This document shows, piece after piece, positions 34,115-46,439 of a stretch of 64,000 bases of DNA. The stretch is from Planococcus citri (taxonomy: Eukaryota; Arthropoda; Insecta; Hemiptera; Pseudococcidae). Numbering within the stretch: position 1 is the stretch's first letter; the number at the start of each line of letters is the position of its first letter. Under the pieces are notes generated by a model. It ran no database searches and was not told where the DNA came from. It saw nothing but the letters and a program-made list of their open reading frames with translations. A program made the position numbers and the translations under genes. The DNA is taken from the NCBI RefSeq assembly GCF_950023065.1, contig NC_088678.1, forward strand, positions 20,016,580 through 20,080,579, written 5' to 3'.

Positions 34115-35151
34115 TAGTCGAGGAGCCCGCATAAGGATCTATTGCACCCCCCCCCCCAACGATCCTCCGGGACAACTTTTTTTTAAGGGGGAGTCCTAAG
34201 GAACAATTCAAATCGTTGTCCTCAAAAAAAACGTGGCCCTACTTACAAAATGGCGGCCATTTTGATTGACAGGTCAGCCGAAATCACAGATTTCGCGTTC
34301 CCAAGGACTTGAACAAAATTTTTCAAACCGTACAAAGGTAGATCAAAAGATCAGGCAAAAATTTATCACCTGCCAAAATTTCAAGGTCTAAAGTGCCTTT
34401 TTCGATTTTTGGTGAATTTTTAAAAATAAAATTTAGGCCAAAAATGAGACAAAAAATCAAAATTTTATCAAATTGACCAAGAAAGCTCTTTAGGATGTAC
34501 TCCATTTTTGACATGCCAAATCGATTGGAAACTGTTTCAAACCGTTTTTAGCAATTCTGGAGATTCCAGCGGATTTATGAAACTCGAAATTCCTACAAAA
34601 TTTCATCAAATGTGGTTGGAAAGTCGAAATTCATTCTGCGAACTAATTTCAATACGCTACGAAGTCAACTGCAGGTGGATTTCAAGTCGTTTAGGAGCCT
34701 CCAGCGAATTTTTGAAAATTACTGGAGCCTTCAGTAGATTTTTGAAACTTGAAATTTCCCAAAATTTCATCAAATGGAGATGGAGAGCGGAAATTCAAGT
34801 CGACTGCTGGTGGATTTCAAGTCGTTTTGCGGCCTCCAGCAATGTTGTATTGCGTTTTTTAGAAAATTAAAATTTCCAAAAAGTTGCTGGAAGCTTCAAA
34901 TCCATTTGAAACCACCATGCAGTAGACGTCATATCGTACTGAAATTAGTTTGCGAAGAAAATTTCAGCTTGCCAAGTCCATTTGATAATACGTGGCGGGA
35001 ATTTCAGGTTTCAAAAATCTGCTGGAGGCTCCAGTAATTTTCAAAAAGTCGCTGGAGGCTGCAATTTCAGGACTTCCCCAAGTAAAAAGTTGTCCCGGAG
35101 GACTGACCGGGGGGGGGGGTGCAATAGATCTTTATGCAGGCTCCCCGACTA
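34115..35151. mobile_element. Terminal-inverted-repeat element with C/G-run ends
   Basis: Ends TAGTCGAGGAGCC and GGCTCCCCGACTA; the inverted repeat extends about 65 bp through GATCTATTGCACCCCC and CTCCGGGACAACTTTTT. Flanking TCA on both sides (34112-34114, 35152-35154) may be a 3-bp target duplication. Interior contains imperfect direct repeats with GGTGGATTTCAAGTCGTTT and GCCTCCAGC (34670-35060). Noncoding; superfamily unclear. Confidence 0.75.
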
Positions 35152-35154
35152 TCA

Positions 35155-38089
35155 TTTTTTAAATCAAATTTTGGAATTAAAATCAACGATGTTATCATAA
35201 AAATCATCTGAAACGGTTTAATTTCAATTTTATTGCATTAGCATCAAGAGTGAATCTGTCCATCAGCATGTAGGAGAGAAAGAATACTCATTTTTGATGA
35301 TGCACGTAGGTACTTGAAGTGTAAAACGGATAAAATCACGAATTATTAATGCAAATGAGAGAAATTATCTCGAAAACATAGCCGTGCAAAACTTAATGTT
35401 GTCGATCTAGGAGTAATAATCATGATATTTGCTGAAAGTACCTATAGTCACACCACACAATGAAAAAAGGTCGCATTTTTCTCTCAGAGCACGCAACCTC
35501 TGGTATACCCTTCCTTCGCAAACTTTTTTTCTCAAACAGGAAATTTTTAAAATAATTACGAAAAATAAGGGGATCAAAGGATACATTATTTGAACCTTTA
35601 ATAAGTAACAAATCAAGGGGAAAAGCTTACTATGTGTATTGGACAGCTGGCATATTAAAATTTCATACCATCGTCGACGACGAGCATCTCATCTCATGTA
35701 CCTATCGATACATTCCATCATTCTCTTCACAGCGAGGTATCTTTTTTCTCTTCTTCATATTCGTTTTGAATATAGGCATTTTTTTCTCGTCGTTGCTTCT
35801 TGCTCTTCCTTTGCCTACTTATGTACAGGGTATTTGAAAATCGTCGTGTATTGTAACTTATGGAAATTTTTATCAAATTCTTTCCACGGGTTACTCGCCG
35901 GCCGTTCTCTTAACATTACTCGACGGCATCCTCAATGTTGGCAAAAAAATATAAATTAAAAACAGCAGTTGCTACGTGACCCTTGAACGGTGAGAAATTT
36001 TTCGCTTTTTTGAATATGGTCGTCTGCGTCTCTTGAAAAATTCTCTGAAAAAAAGGAGTTTTTTCGGTGAAAAGAAAATTAGTTTTCTTTTCTCGAGCTT
36101 AATTTATATAATGTCGAATCAATGACGATAAAAAATATGGGTATTAGTTCGAAAATAAGTGGAGATATTTTTATAACTTGATGTTGTCCACTTTTCCCTC
36201 CCTCTTTCAAAACATTGAACACCCCAATTGATGAAGCAAGAATGATATTTGGTGAGGGAAGGGATTAAAAGTACCTATCTGAAAATATTCCATAATGTAA
36301 GATGTCGAGCATTGAATTTCACTTCCCAAATTTTAGGAAAATTCTTGATTCAGATTCTACTAACATAATATCAAAATTTGAGCTAGCTGAGGTAGAAATA
36401 AGGCTGAAATTCACTTCAATCGAATGGTGGTGGTTTTTCGAGCTTTCAGTTAATTCTTCATTTATTTTTTTCCAATTTTCGAAATACTTCTTCAAAGAGG
36501 CCTGAATTGAATTTGATTCATTTTAATCTGGAATTAATAATATTTTGCATTATTCCAAATCAATTGAGCCCAATTTTTTAATATTTATATATTCACTTGG
36601 AAGCCCAATTTTACCTTTCACGAATCTCCAAATAAGAATCTTCATTCGATCCCCTCTACCTGGAAACTTTCACGTGTCAAATCCCTTCAGAATAAAGAAA
36701 TCTAGAAAAGTCTTCTTTCCTGCCACTGGCACTTGAAAATAACTACTCAACTCTACTAAAAAAAAACATCTCAATCCAACATTATTTTATTGACTGACTG
36801 AGAAAAAAAAATCAAAAAATCAAAACACGATGCTGGGTATTCATAGATTTGTTCCTCAAGAAAGCCTTTTTTTTGCCAACCTTTTCTAATAATAATGCAT
36901 TTTCGAGATAAAATCGAGTAGGCGACATTTTTAGTACGTCTTACAATACACGGGAGAATGAAATAAGTAAGCCAGACAGAGACAGAGAGTATATAAGTGA
37001 AATGGCATTTTCAATGGGTGTTTATGTCTATTATGTAGTGGCCGGAGAACACTTCTCGACACGACACTCAGTCTACGCGACGTATATGGTGTATTATTTT
37101 CTGTATTTTTTCTTTCGTATGGCCGTCTTGGTAGTCGTGAAATTCGCTTGGCGAACCGAAAATGAGAGAAAGACCAATCGTACATTTTATTTTACTGTTA
37201 AACGTACAAATGTTCCGAATTCCAACCGGGCTCACGATGGTTACCCATTAAAAAGCGGATTTCTATCCCGATGTATAAGATGAATAGAAAACCAGTCAGC
37301 TAAAAGATTATATCTCTACTTTGCCTTTTTTTTCTTTCTCTCTCTCTCTCTCTTTGCTTATACTCTCGATGGTTCGCGAGACTGTGTGTATATAACTTAC
37401 ACTATACGGAATTTATATGGTATAAATTTTACTCCCCCGCGACCCCCTTTTTTTTCCTTCTCTTTTCTTGCTTTCGATTCTCATTCTCTGCGTGCCACAC
37501 TACACTACGTATACCAAAGACACCGCTAACAAAATACCATAAAGCGTGTATACGTACGAGTATATGTATAAGGCAGACGCAGGCGTTTATTATTTTCTTT
37601 CACGGGTCATTTGAGCTTTTGAGACGTTCTCTCAAAATGGCTATTAAATTGCGCCTCGGTTCATTTTCATTATTGTCCGTTTGAAAATTAAATATATATT
37701 ACGACCTATCATGAATCATTTCTGCTCGACGAACGCGAAATTTTCGAATTAATCGAACAGGTCGCCGGAATGTTGGCTGCGTGGTTTTTTTTTCAATCTG
37801 AATGGAGGAGGGGGTGGGGTGGAGAAGGAGTTTTGTCGTTGTTTTCAACAAAAAAAAAAGTATCGCATCCGTTGAACAAACAAAAAAATTGAAATATATT
37901 TCGCCAAATTACAAATACGCAGGTTCAACTGTGATTAATGTGGGAGCTACTTTTCTTCTTGATGTGTGTAAATGTTTGCATAGATTTGGAAGAAGGAGAG
38001 TGATATATTACCTTATGTGGGGAAATATGCAGCATTTCATGCTGATGTGCAATTTAAAACTGCATAAATAGAGTCTCAAAAAACAAATT
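35155..38089. other. AT-rich DNA, no supportable gene
   Basis: Contains a CT microsatellite (37336-37353) and several short frames without domains (35634-35959, 37002-37283, 37802-38071). Could be intronic or intergenic. Confidence 0.5.
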
Positions 38090-38417
38090 TTTCAAAAGTC
38101 TCTATTGAGGGCTCAATTTTGATTTTCGGGTCAAATTGATTTTGGAATCGAAATCAATGTCTTTAAAAAACAGTGTAACTTTGCGAACATATTTCATTTT
38201 TCGGAATTTCGGACATCACACTCCTCAGAGGGCTCAGTTTTGGTTTTATCGTCCAACTTATTCTAGAATCAGAATCAGTGTCTTGGAAAAACTAAAATTT
38301 AATACCATGCTGAATTTTTTGATATTTTTATTTTTTACCCACAAGTCCTCATCTTGGGTTTCGGGGGAGAGACTCGATTGAGATTTTAAGGTGAAGTGGG
38401 TTTCAGAATCGGAATCA
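38090..38417 (+). repeat. Interspersed units of about 120-140 bp, left block
   Basis: Units share GGGCTCAATTTTGATTTT, a GTCAAATTGATTTT word and GAATCAGAATCAGTGTCTT. The same units in the same orientation resume at 43300-43750, so the material between looks inserted into one array. Confidence 0.65.
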
Positions 38418-39537
38418 GGCGACTTTTTTTGTCGCACGCCGGATGCGTCACATGAGTCATTCGGTCGTTCCTTTTCCAATGTTTACGTTTATTTCTTCAA
38501 GTTCAATCCCATGATTGATGATATCAGTTATCTCTCTTGACAATTTTCGCACTTGTATTATTTTTCAACTTTTTCTTTTTTCAACTGCGTTCCAGCATCA
38601 AAATATATCAAATTGTTTTAGTGTACATTATATTTCATCTTGGCGCGTCGAAATCTAAAAGCTGTACATTACTCTGTACTCAAAACAGTCAAAACTTCAA
38701 ACTTTTTAAAATTTCCATTTTCCTGACAAGTTAATTGATTTGACGATGACGAATAAAATAGAAATAGAATCATGCACTGATGCACATGATGAAAAAATTA
38801 CATAACTAAGTACATAAGTACTACATATTTCATTTTTGATTTTATATTAATTTTAACAATTCATTTCCGACTGCATAGGGAATGATGGTACTGTTGGCTA
38901 TCGCCGATTTTATTTCATCTGTTTCCCGGTTCCATCTAAATGAAATGGCTATCATCTCTTTAATTCAAGATTTAAGAATAAGATTTTAGATCTCGTCTCA
39001 AATTTAATTGCAACTCAAGCAAGACAGTAAAACTATGTACTTTGCAGAAAGTGGCATGTGTTGTGTATGTACTTAGTTGTATAGTGTTGTAGTGTATCAC
39101 TATCAATAATCGATTAAATTTCAAACTCGTATGAGAAAGAGAAACTAGAAACTGAGAAAAAGAAAAACTACTACTTCTTACGTAGACTCCGATGTTTCAT
39201 TACACATATTACTTGAAACTTGAAGAAATTATTGAGAATAATGAGATCAATCTTTGATAATATGTATGTCCGAAACTTATCAAAATAGTGAAAGTGTGAT
39301 GGTCATTCTACACAAATTATTAATATTATAGCAATTCTAGAGACGAACAATAATGTGATAATGAAAATATTAAAATAAAGTAAACTCCCAAACTTTCATT
39401 TCATCATCGTCATGAGGAATTGGGGATATGAATTTTGATATGAAATATGAAACCAAGACCAACGAAACCAAATGAGTCAATTTTGCCGTGTTTACATCTC
39501 GGTGTGACGCATCCGGCGTGCGACAAAAAAAGTCGCC
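38418..39537. mobile_element. Element with perfect 33-bp terminal inverted repeats
   Basis: 38418-38450 and 39505-39537 are perfect inverted repeats, starting GGCGACTTTTTTTGTCGC; this start is itself a hairpin (GGCGAC / GTCGC around a T-run). Flanking 7-mers GGAATCA and GGAAGCA differ at one base, a possible decayed target duplication. Interior is AT-rich and noncoding. Superfamily unknown. Confidence 0.75.
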
Positions 39538-39574
39538 GGAAGCAGCGTCTTCGAAAAATATACGACCCTTAATT

Positions 39575-39670
39575 TTTGGTGAATCATTAATGAACGAATT
39601 GATCAAATTCGTAAAAAAATTGATCAATTCTTCAATTTATTATGAATCTATTCGTTCGCGAAGGAGTCAC
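39575..39670 (+). repeat. Fragment of the GAATC/ATTCGTTCGCGAA array
   Basis: Short block with GTGAATCATTAATGAACGAA and GAATCTATTCGTTCGCGAAG, matching the array at 42477-43270; the 29-bp minisatellite lies between them. Confidence 0.7.
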
Positions 39671-39705
39671 ATTTTTTTTCATTTCAGTTTCCATCACCGT
39701 GTTTA

Positions 39706-42031
39706 AAACTAGTGTTTGTGACAGACACTGTTTAAAACCAGTGGTAGTGACAGACACTGTTTAAAACCAGTGGTAGTGACAGACACTGTTTAAAAGCAGT
39801 GGTAGTGACTGACACTGTTCAAAACCAGTGGTAGTGACAGACACTATTTAAAACCAGTGGTAGTGACAGACACCGTTCAAAACCCATGGAAGTGACAGAC
39901 ACTGTTTAAAACCAGTGGTAGTGACTGACACTGTTCAAAACCAGTGGTTGTGACAGACACTGTTCAAAATCAGTGGTATTGACAGACACTGTTCAAAACC
40001 AGAGGGAGTGACAGACACTGTTTAAAACCTGTGGTAGTGACAGACACTGTTGAAGACCAGTGGTAGTGACAGACACTGTTTAAAACCAGTGTTTGTGACA
40101 GACACTGTTTAAAACCAGTGTTTGTGACAGACACTGTTTAAAACCAGTGGTAGTGACTGACACTGTTTAAAACCTGTGGTAGTGACAGACACTGTTGAAG
40201 ACCAGTGGTAGTGACAGACACTGTTTAAAACCCGTGGAAGTGACAGACACTGTTTAAAACCTGTGGTAGTGACAGACACTGTTGAAGACCAGTGGTAGTG
40301 ACAGACACTGTTTAAAACCAGTGGTAGTGACTGACACTGTTCAAAACCAGAGGGAGTGACAGACACTGTTTAAAACCAGTGGTAGTGACAGACACCATTC
40401 AAAACCAGTGGTAGTGACAGACACTGTTTGAAACCAGTGGTAGTGACAGACACTGTTCAAAACCAGAGGGAGTGACAGACACTGTTTAAAACCAGTGGTA
40501 GTGACAGACACTGTTGAAGACCAGTGGTAGTGACAGACACCATTCAAAACCAGTGGTAGTGACTGACACTGTTTGAAACCAGTGGTAGTGACAGATACTG
40601 TTCAAAACCAGAGGGAGTGACAGACACTGTTTAAAACCAGTGGTAGTGACAGACACTGTTGAAGACCAGTGGTAGTGACAGACACTGTTTGAAACCAGTG
40701 GTAGTGACAGACCCTGTTCAAAACCAGAGGGAGTGACAGACACTGTTTAAAACCAGTGGTAGTGACAGACACCGTTCAAAACCAGAGGGAGTGACAGACA
40801 CTGTTTAAAACCAGTGGTAGTGACAGACACCATTCAAAACCGGTGGTAGTGACAGACACTGTTGAAGACCAGTGGAAGTGACAGACACTGTTTAAAACCA
40901 GAGTGAGTGACAGACCCTATTTAAAACTAGTGGTAGTGACAGACACCGTTCAAAACCAGTGGAAGTGACAGACACTGTTGAAGACCAGAGGGAGTGACAG
41001 ACACTGTTTAAAACCAGAGGGAGTGACAGACACTGTTTAAAACCAGTGGTAGTGACAGACACCGTTCAAAACCAGAGGGAGTGACAGACACTGTTGAAGA
41101 CCAGAGGGAGTGACAGACACTGTTTAAAACCAGAGGGAGTGACAGACACTGTTTAAAACCAGTGGTAGTGACAGACACCGTTCAAAACCAGAGGGAGTGA
41201 CAGACACTGTTTAAAACCAGTGGTAGTGACAGACACCATTCAAAACCGGTGGTAGTGACAGACACTGTTGAAGACCAGTGGAAGTGACAGACACTGTTTA
41301 AAACCAGAGTGAGTGACAGACCCTATTTAAAACTAGTGGTAGTGACAGACACCGTTCAAAACCAGTGGAAGTGACAGACAAAAAAACTGTTTAAAACCAG
41401 TGGTAGAGACAGACACTGTTGAAGACCAGTGGTATTGACAGACACCGTTCAAATTCAGTGGTAGTGACAGACACTGTTGAAGACCAGTGTAGTGACAGAC
41501 ACTGTTTAAAACCAGTGGTAGTGACAGATACTGTTGAAGACCAGTGGTAGTGACATACACTGGTTAAAACCAGGGGTAGTGACAGACACTGGTTAAAACC
41601 AGTGGTAGTGACAGACACCGTTCAAAACCAGAGGGAGTGACAGACACCGTTCAAAACTAGTGGTAGTGACAGACACTGTTGAAGACCAGTGGTAGTGACA
41701 TACACTGTTTAAAACCAGTGGTAGTGACAGACACTGGTGAAAACCAGTGGTAGTGACAGTCACTGTTCAAAACCAGTGGTAGTGACAGACACTGTTTAAA
41801 ACCAGTGGTAGTGACAGACACCGTTCAAAACCTGTGGTAGTGACAGACACTGGTTAATACCTGTGGTAGTGACAGACACTGGTTCAAACCAGTGGTAGTG
41901 ACAGACACTGTTCAAAACTGCAGGGAGTGACAGACACTGTTAAAACCAGTGATAGTGACAGACGCTGTTCAAAACCAGTGGTAGTGACAGACACTGTTTA
42001 AAAACAGTGTTTGTGACAGACACTGTTTAAA
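39706..42031 (+). repeat. 29-bp minisatellite, about 80 units
   Basis: Tandem units AGACACTGTTTAAAACCAGT plus GGTAGTGAC (29 bp). Variants: GTTGAAGACC, CCGTTCAAAACC, CCATTCAAAACC, AGAGGGAGTGAC. Higher-order structure: about 190 bp from 40783 recur at 41189, offset 406 bp = 14 units, including the rare CACCATTCAAAACCGGTGG variant (40828 and 41234). Because 29 is not a multiple of 3, minus-strand frames show an 87-nt, 29-residue periodicity; these are not genes. There are no spacers. Confidence 0.96.
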
Positions 42032-42476
42032 CCGGGATGGTAACCAGAATCAAAATTATTGATTAAAAATTTTTTAACCATAACCTCAACCTGATTCATT
42101 TTTTTTGTTTTTGTTAAATACATAACCGTTATTTTTTCGAGTAAAAATCTCATTTATTTTCATGTAAATGGTGTGAAAATGACATTTATTATGATCATTG
42201 AGAAAAGGAGGGCTGAATTCATATAAAATTTTCTTTAAACTCAAGAAATGGCTGTGAAACTTTTTTTTTGTTTTTTAGGACACAGGGGAACTTTTTTGAC
42301 ATTAAAGTGCAACTAATTTTTGATTAATGAAAAAAAAACTGTAACCTTTATTTTTAACCATAACGTTTATTTTTTTGGGTCCTAACTGTAACCCTTAAAC
42401 GTAACCATCATCAATAATTTTGAAAAAAATTAACCTAAAAAAATGACTGATTTTTTTATTTTGGTTTCCATCTCTG
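42032..42476. mobile_element. Possible MITE between two arrays
   Basis: Imperfect terminal inverted repeats, CCGGGATGGTAACCAGAATC at the left and the complement of CAGAGATGGAAACCAAAATA at the right. Repeats AACCATAAC inside. No target duplication visible because the two sides are different arrays; hAT-like ends are only suggestive. Confidence 0.45.
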
Positions 42477-43270
42477 CTTATACGAATCAATTCGTTCGTG
42501 AATGATTCCTCAAAAATTGAGTAAATTGATCGATTCGTTCGTGCACGAGTCACTTATACAAATCAATTTCATTCATGAATGATTCATCAAAAATTAATTT
42601 CATGAATCGATTCGTTCGCGAACGAATCAATTCGTTCACGAATGATTCACGAAAAATTATTCAATTCGTTCGTGAATGATTCACCAAACATTGAGTAAAT
42701 TGATCGATTCATTGGTGAACGAGTTACTTATACAAATCAATTCGCTCGCGAGTGATTCATCAAAAATTGAGTGCATGAATCGATTCGTTCGCGAACGAGT
42801 CACTTATACGAATCAATTCGTTTGTGAATGATTCCCCATAAATTGAGTAAATGAATAGATTCGTTTGCAAACGAGTCGTACGAATCTATTCGTTCGCGGA
42901 TTCGTTTGCGAACGAGTCATACGAACCAATTCGTTCACGAATGATTCACTAAAAAATTCAATTCGTTCGTGAATGATTCAGTAACTATTGATCAATTCGT
43001 TCGCGAATGATTCACCTAGAAATCAATCAATTTGTTCAATTACCAATCGGTTGTGAATGATTCGATTCGATTCGGTTCACTTCGCTTGCGAAAACAGGTC
43101 AATTCCTATGCAATAATTACGCAAAAATCGAATCAACCGGAAAATAATTGATCCGTTTTTTATTTAATCGCCAATCGTTTGATCGTTTGTAAATGATTCG
43201 ATTCGATTGTAAACCGATCAATTTCTGTACAAATGTTTCAAAAAATGTGAATCAATTCGTTCGTAAAAGA
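42477..43270 (+). repeat. Palindrome-rich array, GAATCAATTCGTTCGCGAATGATTCA type
   Basis: Irregular units of about 80 bp built from GAATCGATTCGTTCGCGAAC, GAGTCACTTATACGAATCAA and GAATGATTCACCAAAAATTG. Many self-complementary cores (TTCGCGAA, GAATCGATTC). Noncoding. Confidence 0.85.
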
Positions 43271-43299
43271 TTTAATTTGAAGAAAAGAAGGTCTTCTCA

Positions 43300-43750
43300 C
43301 GCTAAATGCGTGAGTGTTTTTTTAATTTTTGGAGTAAAATGTATTTCAGAATCAAAATTAGGGCCTCAATAAGGCTCTCTCTATATCTGGCTCAATTTTA
43401 GTTTTAGAGTCGAATTGATTTGTTAATCTGAATCAGCATTTTTAAAAACCTAACACACACAACCCATATTGCATTTTTTAATATTTTGAACCTCAGGCCC
43501 CCTTTTCTTGGAGCCTCGATTTTGATTTTTAGGTTGAAAAGATTTTCGAATTAGAATCAGCGTTTTCAAGAACTTATACTTTGAGATAGCCATAAAGAAC
43601 TTAATTTCTATTTTTAGGGTTCAATGGGCTCCGGAGAATTAGAATTGGTGTCATCAAAAACCTATTACTCATTTCTCATATTTCAAAATTTCAGGTGATA
43701 AATCTCCGTCTAGTGGGTTCAATTTTGGTTTTAAATCAAGTGAGGATTTT
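43300..43750 (+). repeat. Interspersed units of about 120-140 bp, right block
   Basis: Continuation of the units at 38090-38417: GGCTCAATTTTAGTTTTAGA, GAGCCTCGATTTTGATTTTT and GAATTAGAATCAGCGTTTTC. Confidence 0.6.
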
Positions 43751-45569
43751 TCGGTCTCCAAAAATGTGAAATTTTTTCAATGAAGTTTTCAGGGACACTG
43801 AATCCATTTTTGATATTTTTTGGCCCAAAAATTTGAAGGGACTCTTTTTTTGCTGCCAAATATCTCAGTCCAAAGTTGTTCAAAAAACAATCGCATCGAT
43901 TGAACCAAGAAGAAAAAATTGATAAAATATCACTTTGCAACTTTCTCTTTTCTTTTGTATAACCAACCAAAAAACGAGAAAAAAATGATAAAAAATAATA
44001 AATACAAAAAAAAAATAAAAAGAAAGAGTGAGAAAAGAAACGAAAGAGGAATGAAATTGTAGAGAAATGCGAATTAAATAAAAATGCAAATATTTTTAAG
44101 CTCGGAATTGGTATTACGCGAGGATTTAGAAAACTGTGAGAAGAGTATACGATTCAGAGAGTGAAGAGGTAGGTAACGCAGCGCAGAGTGAAAAATATGA
44201 ATATAGTGGAATGCAAAATCAACATTATTATTAGGAAAATATTTATGACGGACAATTTTTCGCCACGCCGCCATTGCTTTTGGAAATAACCGGGCATATA
44301 CCTACCAATACGGATGAGGGTTAAAATAATGCTATTTAAATGCGCTTTTATAGGTAGATCGTCTGTTTACCTTGAATATCGAATGCGAATACGATATTCG
44401 GATTTCGAATTATTAGCGTGCTACGTGCGAACTGCGAATGTATTTTTTCTATACGAGTGAATGGGATGCTGCAGATGATGGGTTCTTCGCATCACAGAAA
44501 TAAGAGAATTTTTCCAGTCGGTGTAATATGGGCGCTGGACTGCGTATAAATGGCGAGCTAAAATGCACAGAAAGTGCTCGTCTGTGTATAGGGGGAGGAA
44601 GGCAGCTGACTGTGCGAGTGTAACTATGCAACATGTTAATTAAATACGGCGCGAAATTAAATCAAAAACTCGTCTATGTATTCCACACCACGTATGCGTC
44701 GTATAGGATGGAATCAGTCTATAAATATGAGCTGATGTGTGAATGTGTGCTGCTTATATGCTGACGTATTCGTTATATCGTGTTTCGTGTACCTGGCTTA
44801 CTCGTATGTACGAGTACTTCAAACGAGAACGGCCAAAAAATCAACCTTTGATGAATTTTTTAAAACGATGAACATTGGTATGCACAAAGTCATCAAGTTT
44901 CTTTAGCCGAGCACTTTATTTGTGGTGTAGTTTTACGGTTCGTTTATTCGGCGACGAGTATTAGATTTACATTTGCGTGGCGAAATAATTTTTCGTTTCG
45001 TACTTTCGCCCGTACCTTGTATTAAATTGAATTTTACTCCCTAATGTTTAAGGAATGCTTAGGTTAATGTATTTGGTTTAAACGTGCTGAGAGTCTGCCT
45101 CTCTTTGCCTCTCTTATTGCTCATTCGTGGTGTCGCTTTTTAACGTGTGATAGGAAAAAACACGAATTGGAAGACTTCAAAGAGTTCAGTCCTTACATTT
45201 TTTTTAAGGGAGGGGGAATAATTTTTCTAAAGCGTTTTTGGCAAGATGAATCCATTTTAGGTGTCAGATTTCTCTCAGAGCTAGGCATTAGTTACCCTGA
45301 AAATTGCTCAAGGGCCATTCCACCTCAATTCGACCAACGTTTTTGAGTCATGTTCTTCGATTTTTTTTACCTATATTGTATACCCACCCAATAAGTAAGA
45401 AATCCTCAATCAGTTTGGTTCCAGTCCCCTCAGAAGGTGGGGAGGGTTTCAATTATTTTCACATTGTCTCGAGGTACCTACTCAACTTCACCAGCGCATT
45501 ACTCCAAAGCTATGATACTCTGATAAAAACTGATTTCACAGCTCAAAGAGCATTGCATTTTATATATAA
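43751..45569. other. AT-rich DNA, no supportable gene
   Basis: 44280-45150 looks single-copy with more CG dinucleotides and could be regulatory; no exon recognised. Confidence 0.45.
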
Positions 45570-46289
45570 CACTAGGCAACAATTTTTGACCTTTTTTTTG
45601 TGTTCGGGTTGAAAATGGGCTTAATCGATAGTTTAGACCCTAAAACAAAAAACAGGGTGGGGTTTTTCAATTTGAGTTGTTTTTGTAGTCAGGAGAGATG
45701 ATCAAAGTTGCAAAAATGGCCGTTTTTGCCCTATTTCACAAGTTTGTGGAGACATCAGTTTTATGTTTCAAAAAAAAACAAGGTCATATTCGGATTCTAC
45801 GCACTTTTTTAAGTAAACAATTTCACCGGATTTTTGATTTTCGAAGTTTCAAGCGCATACGGAAGATTTTTGTTTGTAACATATTTTAAAACTCGGAGCG
45901 CGCGACGCTGGCGTTACTCCACCACGTAATCGTGGCTCGGAACTGTGTTCGCGCGGGCGAGGCTCTCGCTCCAAGTTTTAAAATACGTTACAAACAAAAA
46001 TCTTCCGTATGCGCTTGAAACTTCGAAAATAAAAAATCCGGTGAAATTGTTTACTTAAAAAAGTGCGTAGAATCCGAATATGACCTTGGTTTTTTTTTTG
46101 AAACATAATACTGATGTCTCCACAAACTCGTGAAATAGGGCAAAAACGGCCATTTTTGCAACTTTGATCATCTCTCCTGACTACAAAAACAACTCAAATT
46201 GAAAATCCCCACTCTGTTTTTTGTTTTAGGGTCTAAACTATCGATTAAGCCCATTTTCAACCCGAACACAAATATGCCGTTGCCTAGTG
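45570..46289. mobile_element. Palindromic Harbinger-like MITE, copy 1
   Basis: Termini CACTAGGCAAC / GTTGCCTAGTG flanked by TAA on both sides (45567-45569, 46290-46292). Arms of about 320 bp are near-perfect complements around a GC-rich core (about 45893-45975, GAGCGCGCGACGCTGGCGTT). 720 bp, noncoding. Copy 2 is at 60953-61673 with the core inverted. Confidence 0.92.
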
Positions 46290-46439
46290 TAATTGAAAAG
46301 TATACTTTTCAAGTGTTTTGAAATTTTCAAGTTGGAAGTTCAAACTTCAAAATTGCGCTGTAAGTGTGAGCTACCTACCATTTAAAATACTGAAAAAATG
46401 TCTATAGATGTGCCTTTCATTTTCGAGATTGGATCTTCT

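Noticed and set aside
34115..35151. Protein-coding frames at 34508-35200
   Set aside because: They arise from imperfect direct repeats (GGTGGATTTCAAGTCG) within a terminal-inverted-repeat element; no recognisable product.
40109..41618. Minus-strand frames encoding repeated SVTTTGFKQCLSLPLVL-type peptides
   Set aside because: They follow from translating the 29-bp minisatellite; variants bring in stops and no gene structure surrounds them.
39706..42031. CRISPR-like array of 29-bp repeats
   Set aside because: Units are directly contiguous with no unique spacers, there are no cas genes, and the DNA is eukaryotic; it is a minisatellite.
45698..45889. 63-aa frame, also seen on the minus strand at 61364-61576
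   Set aside because: Same sequence in both copies of the palindromic MITE, in arms conserved as DNA; not a gene.
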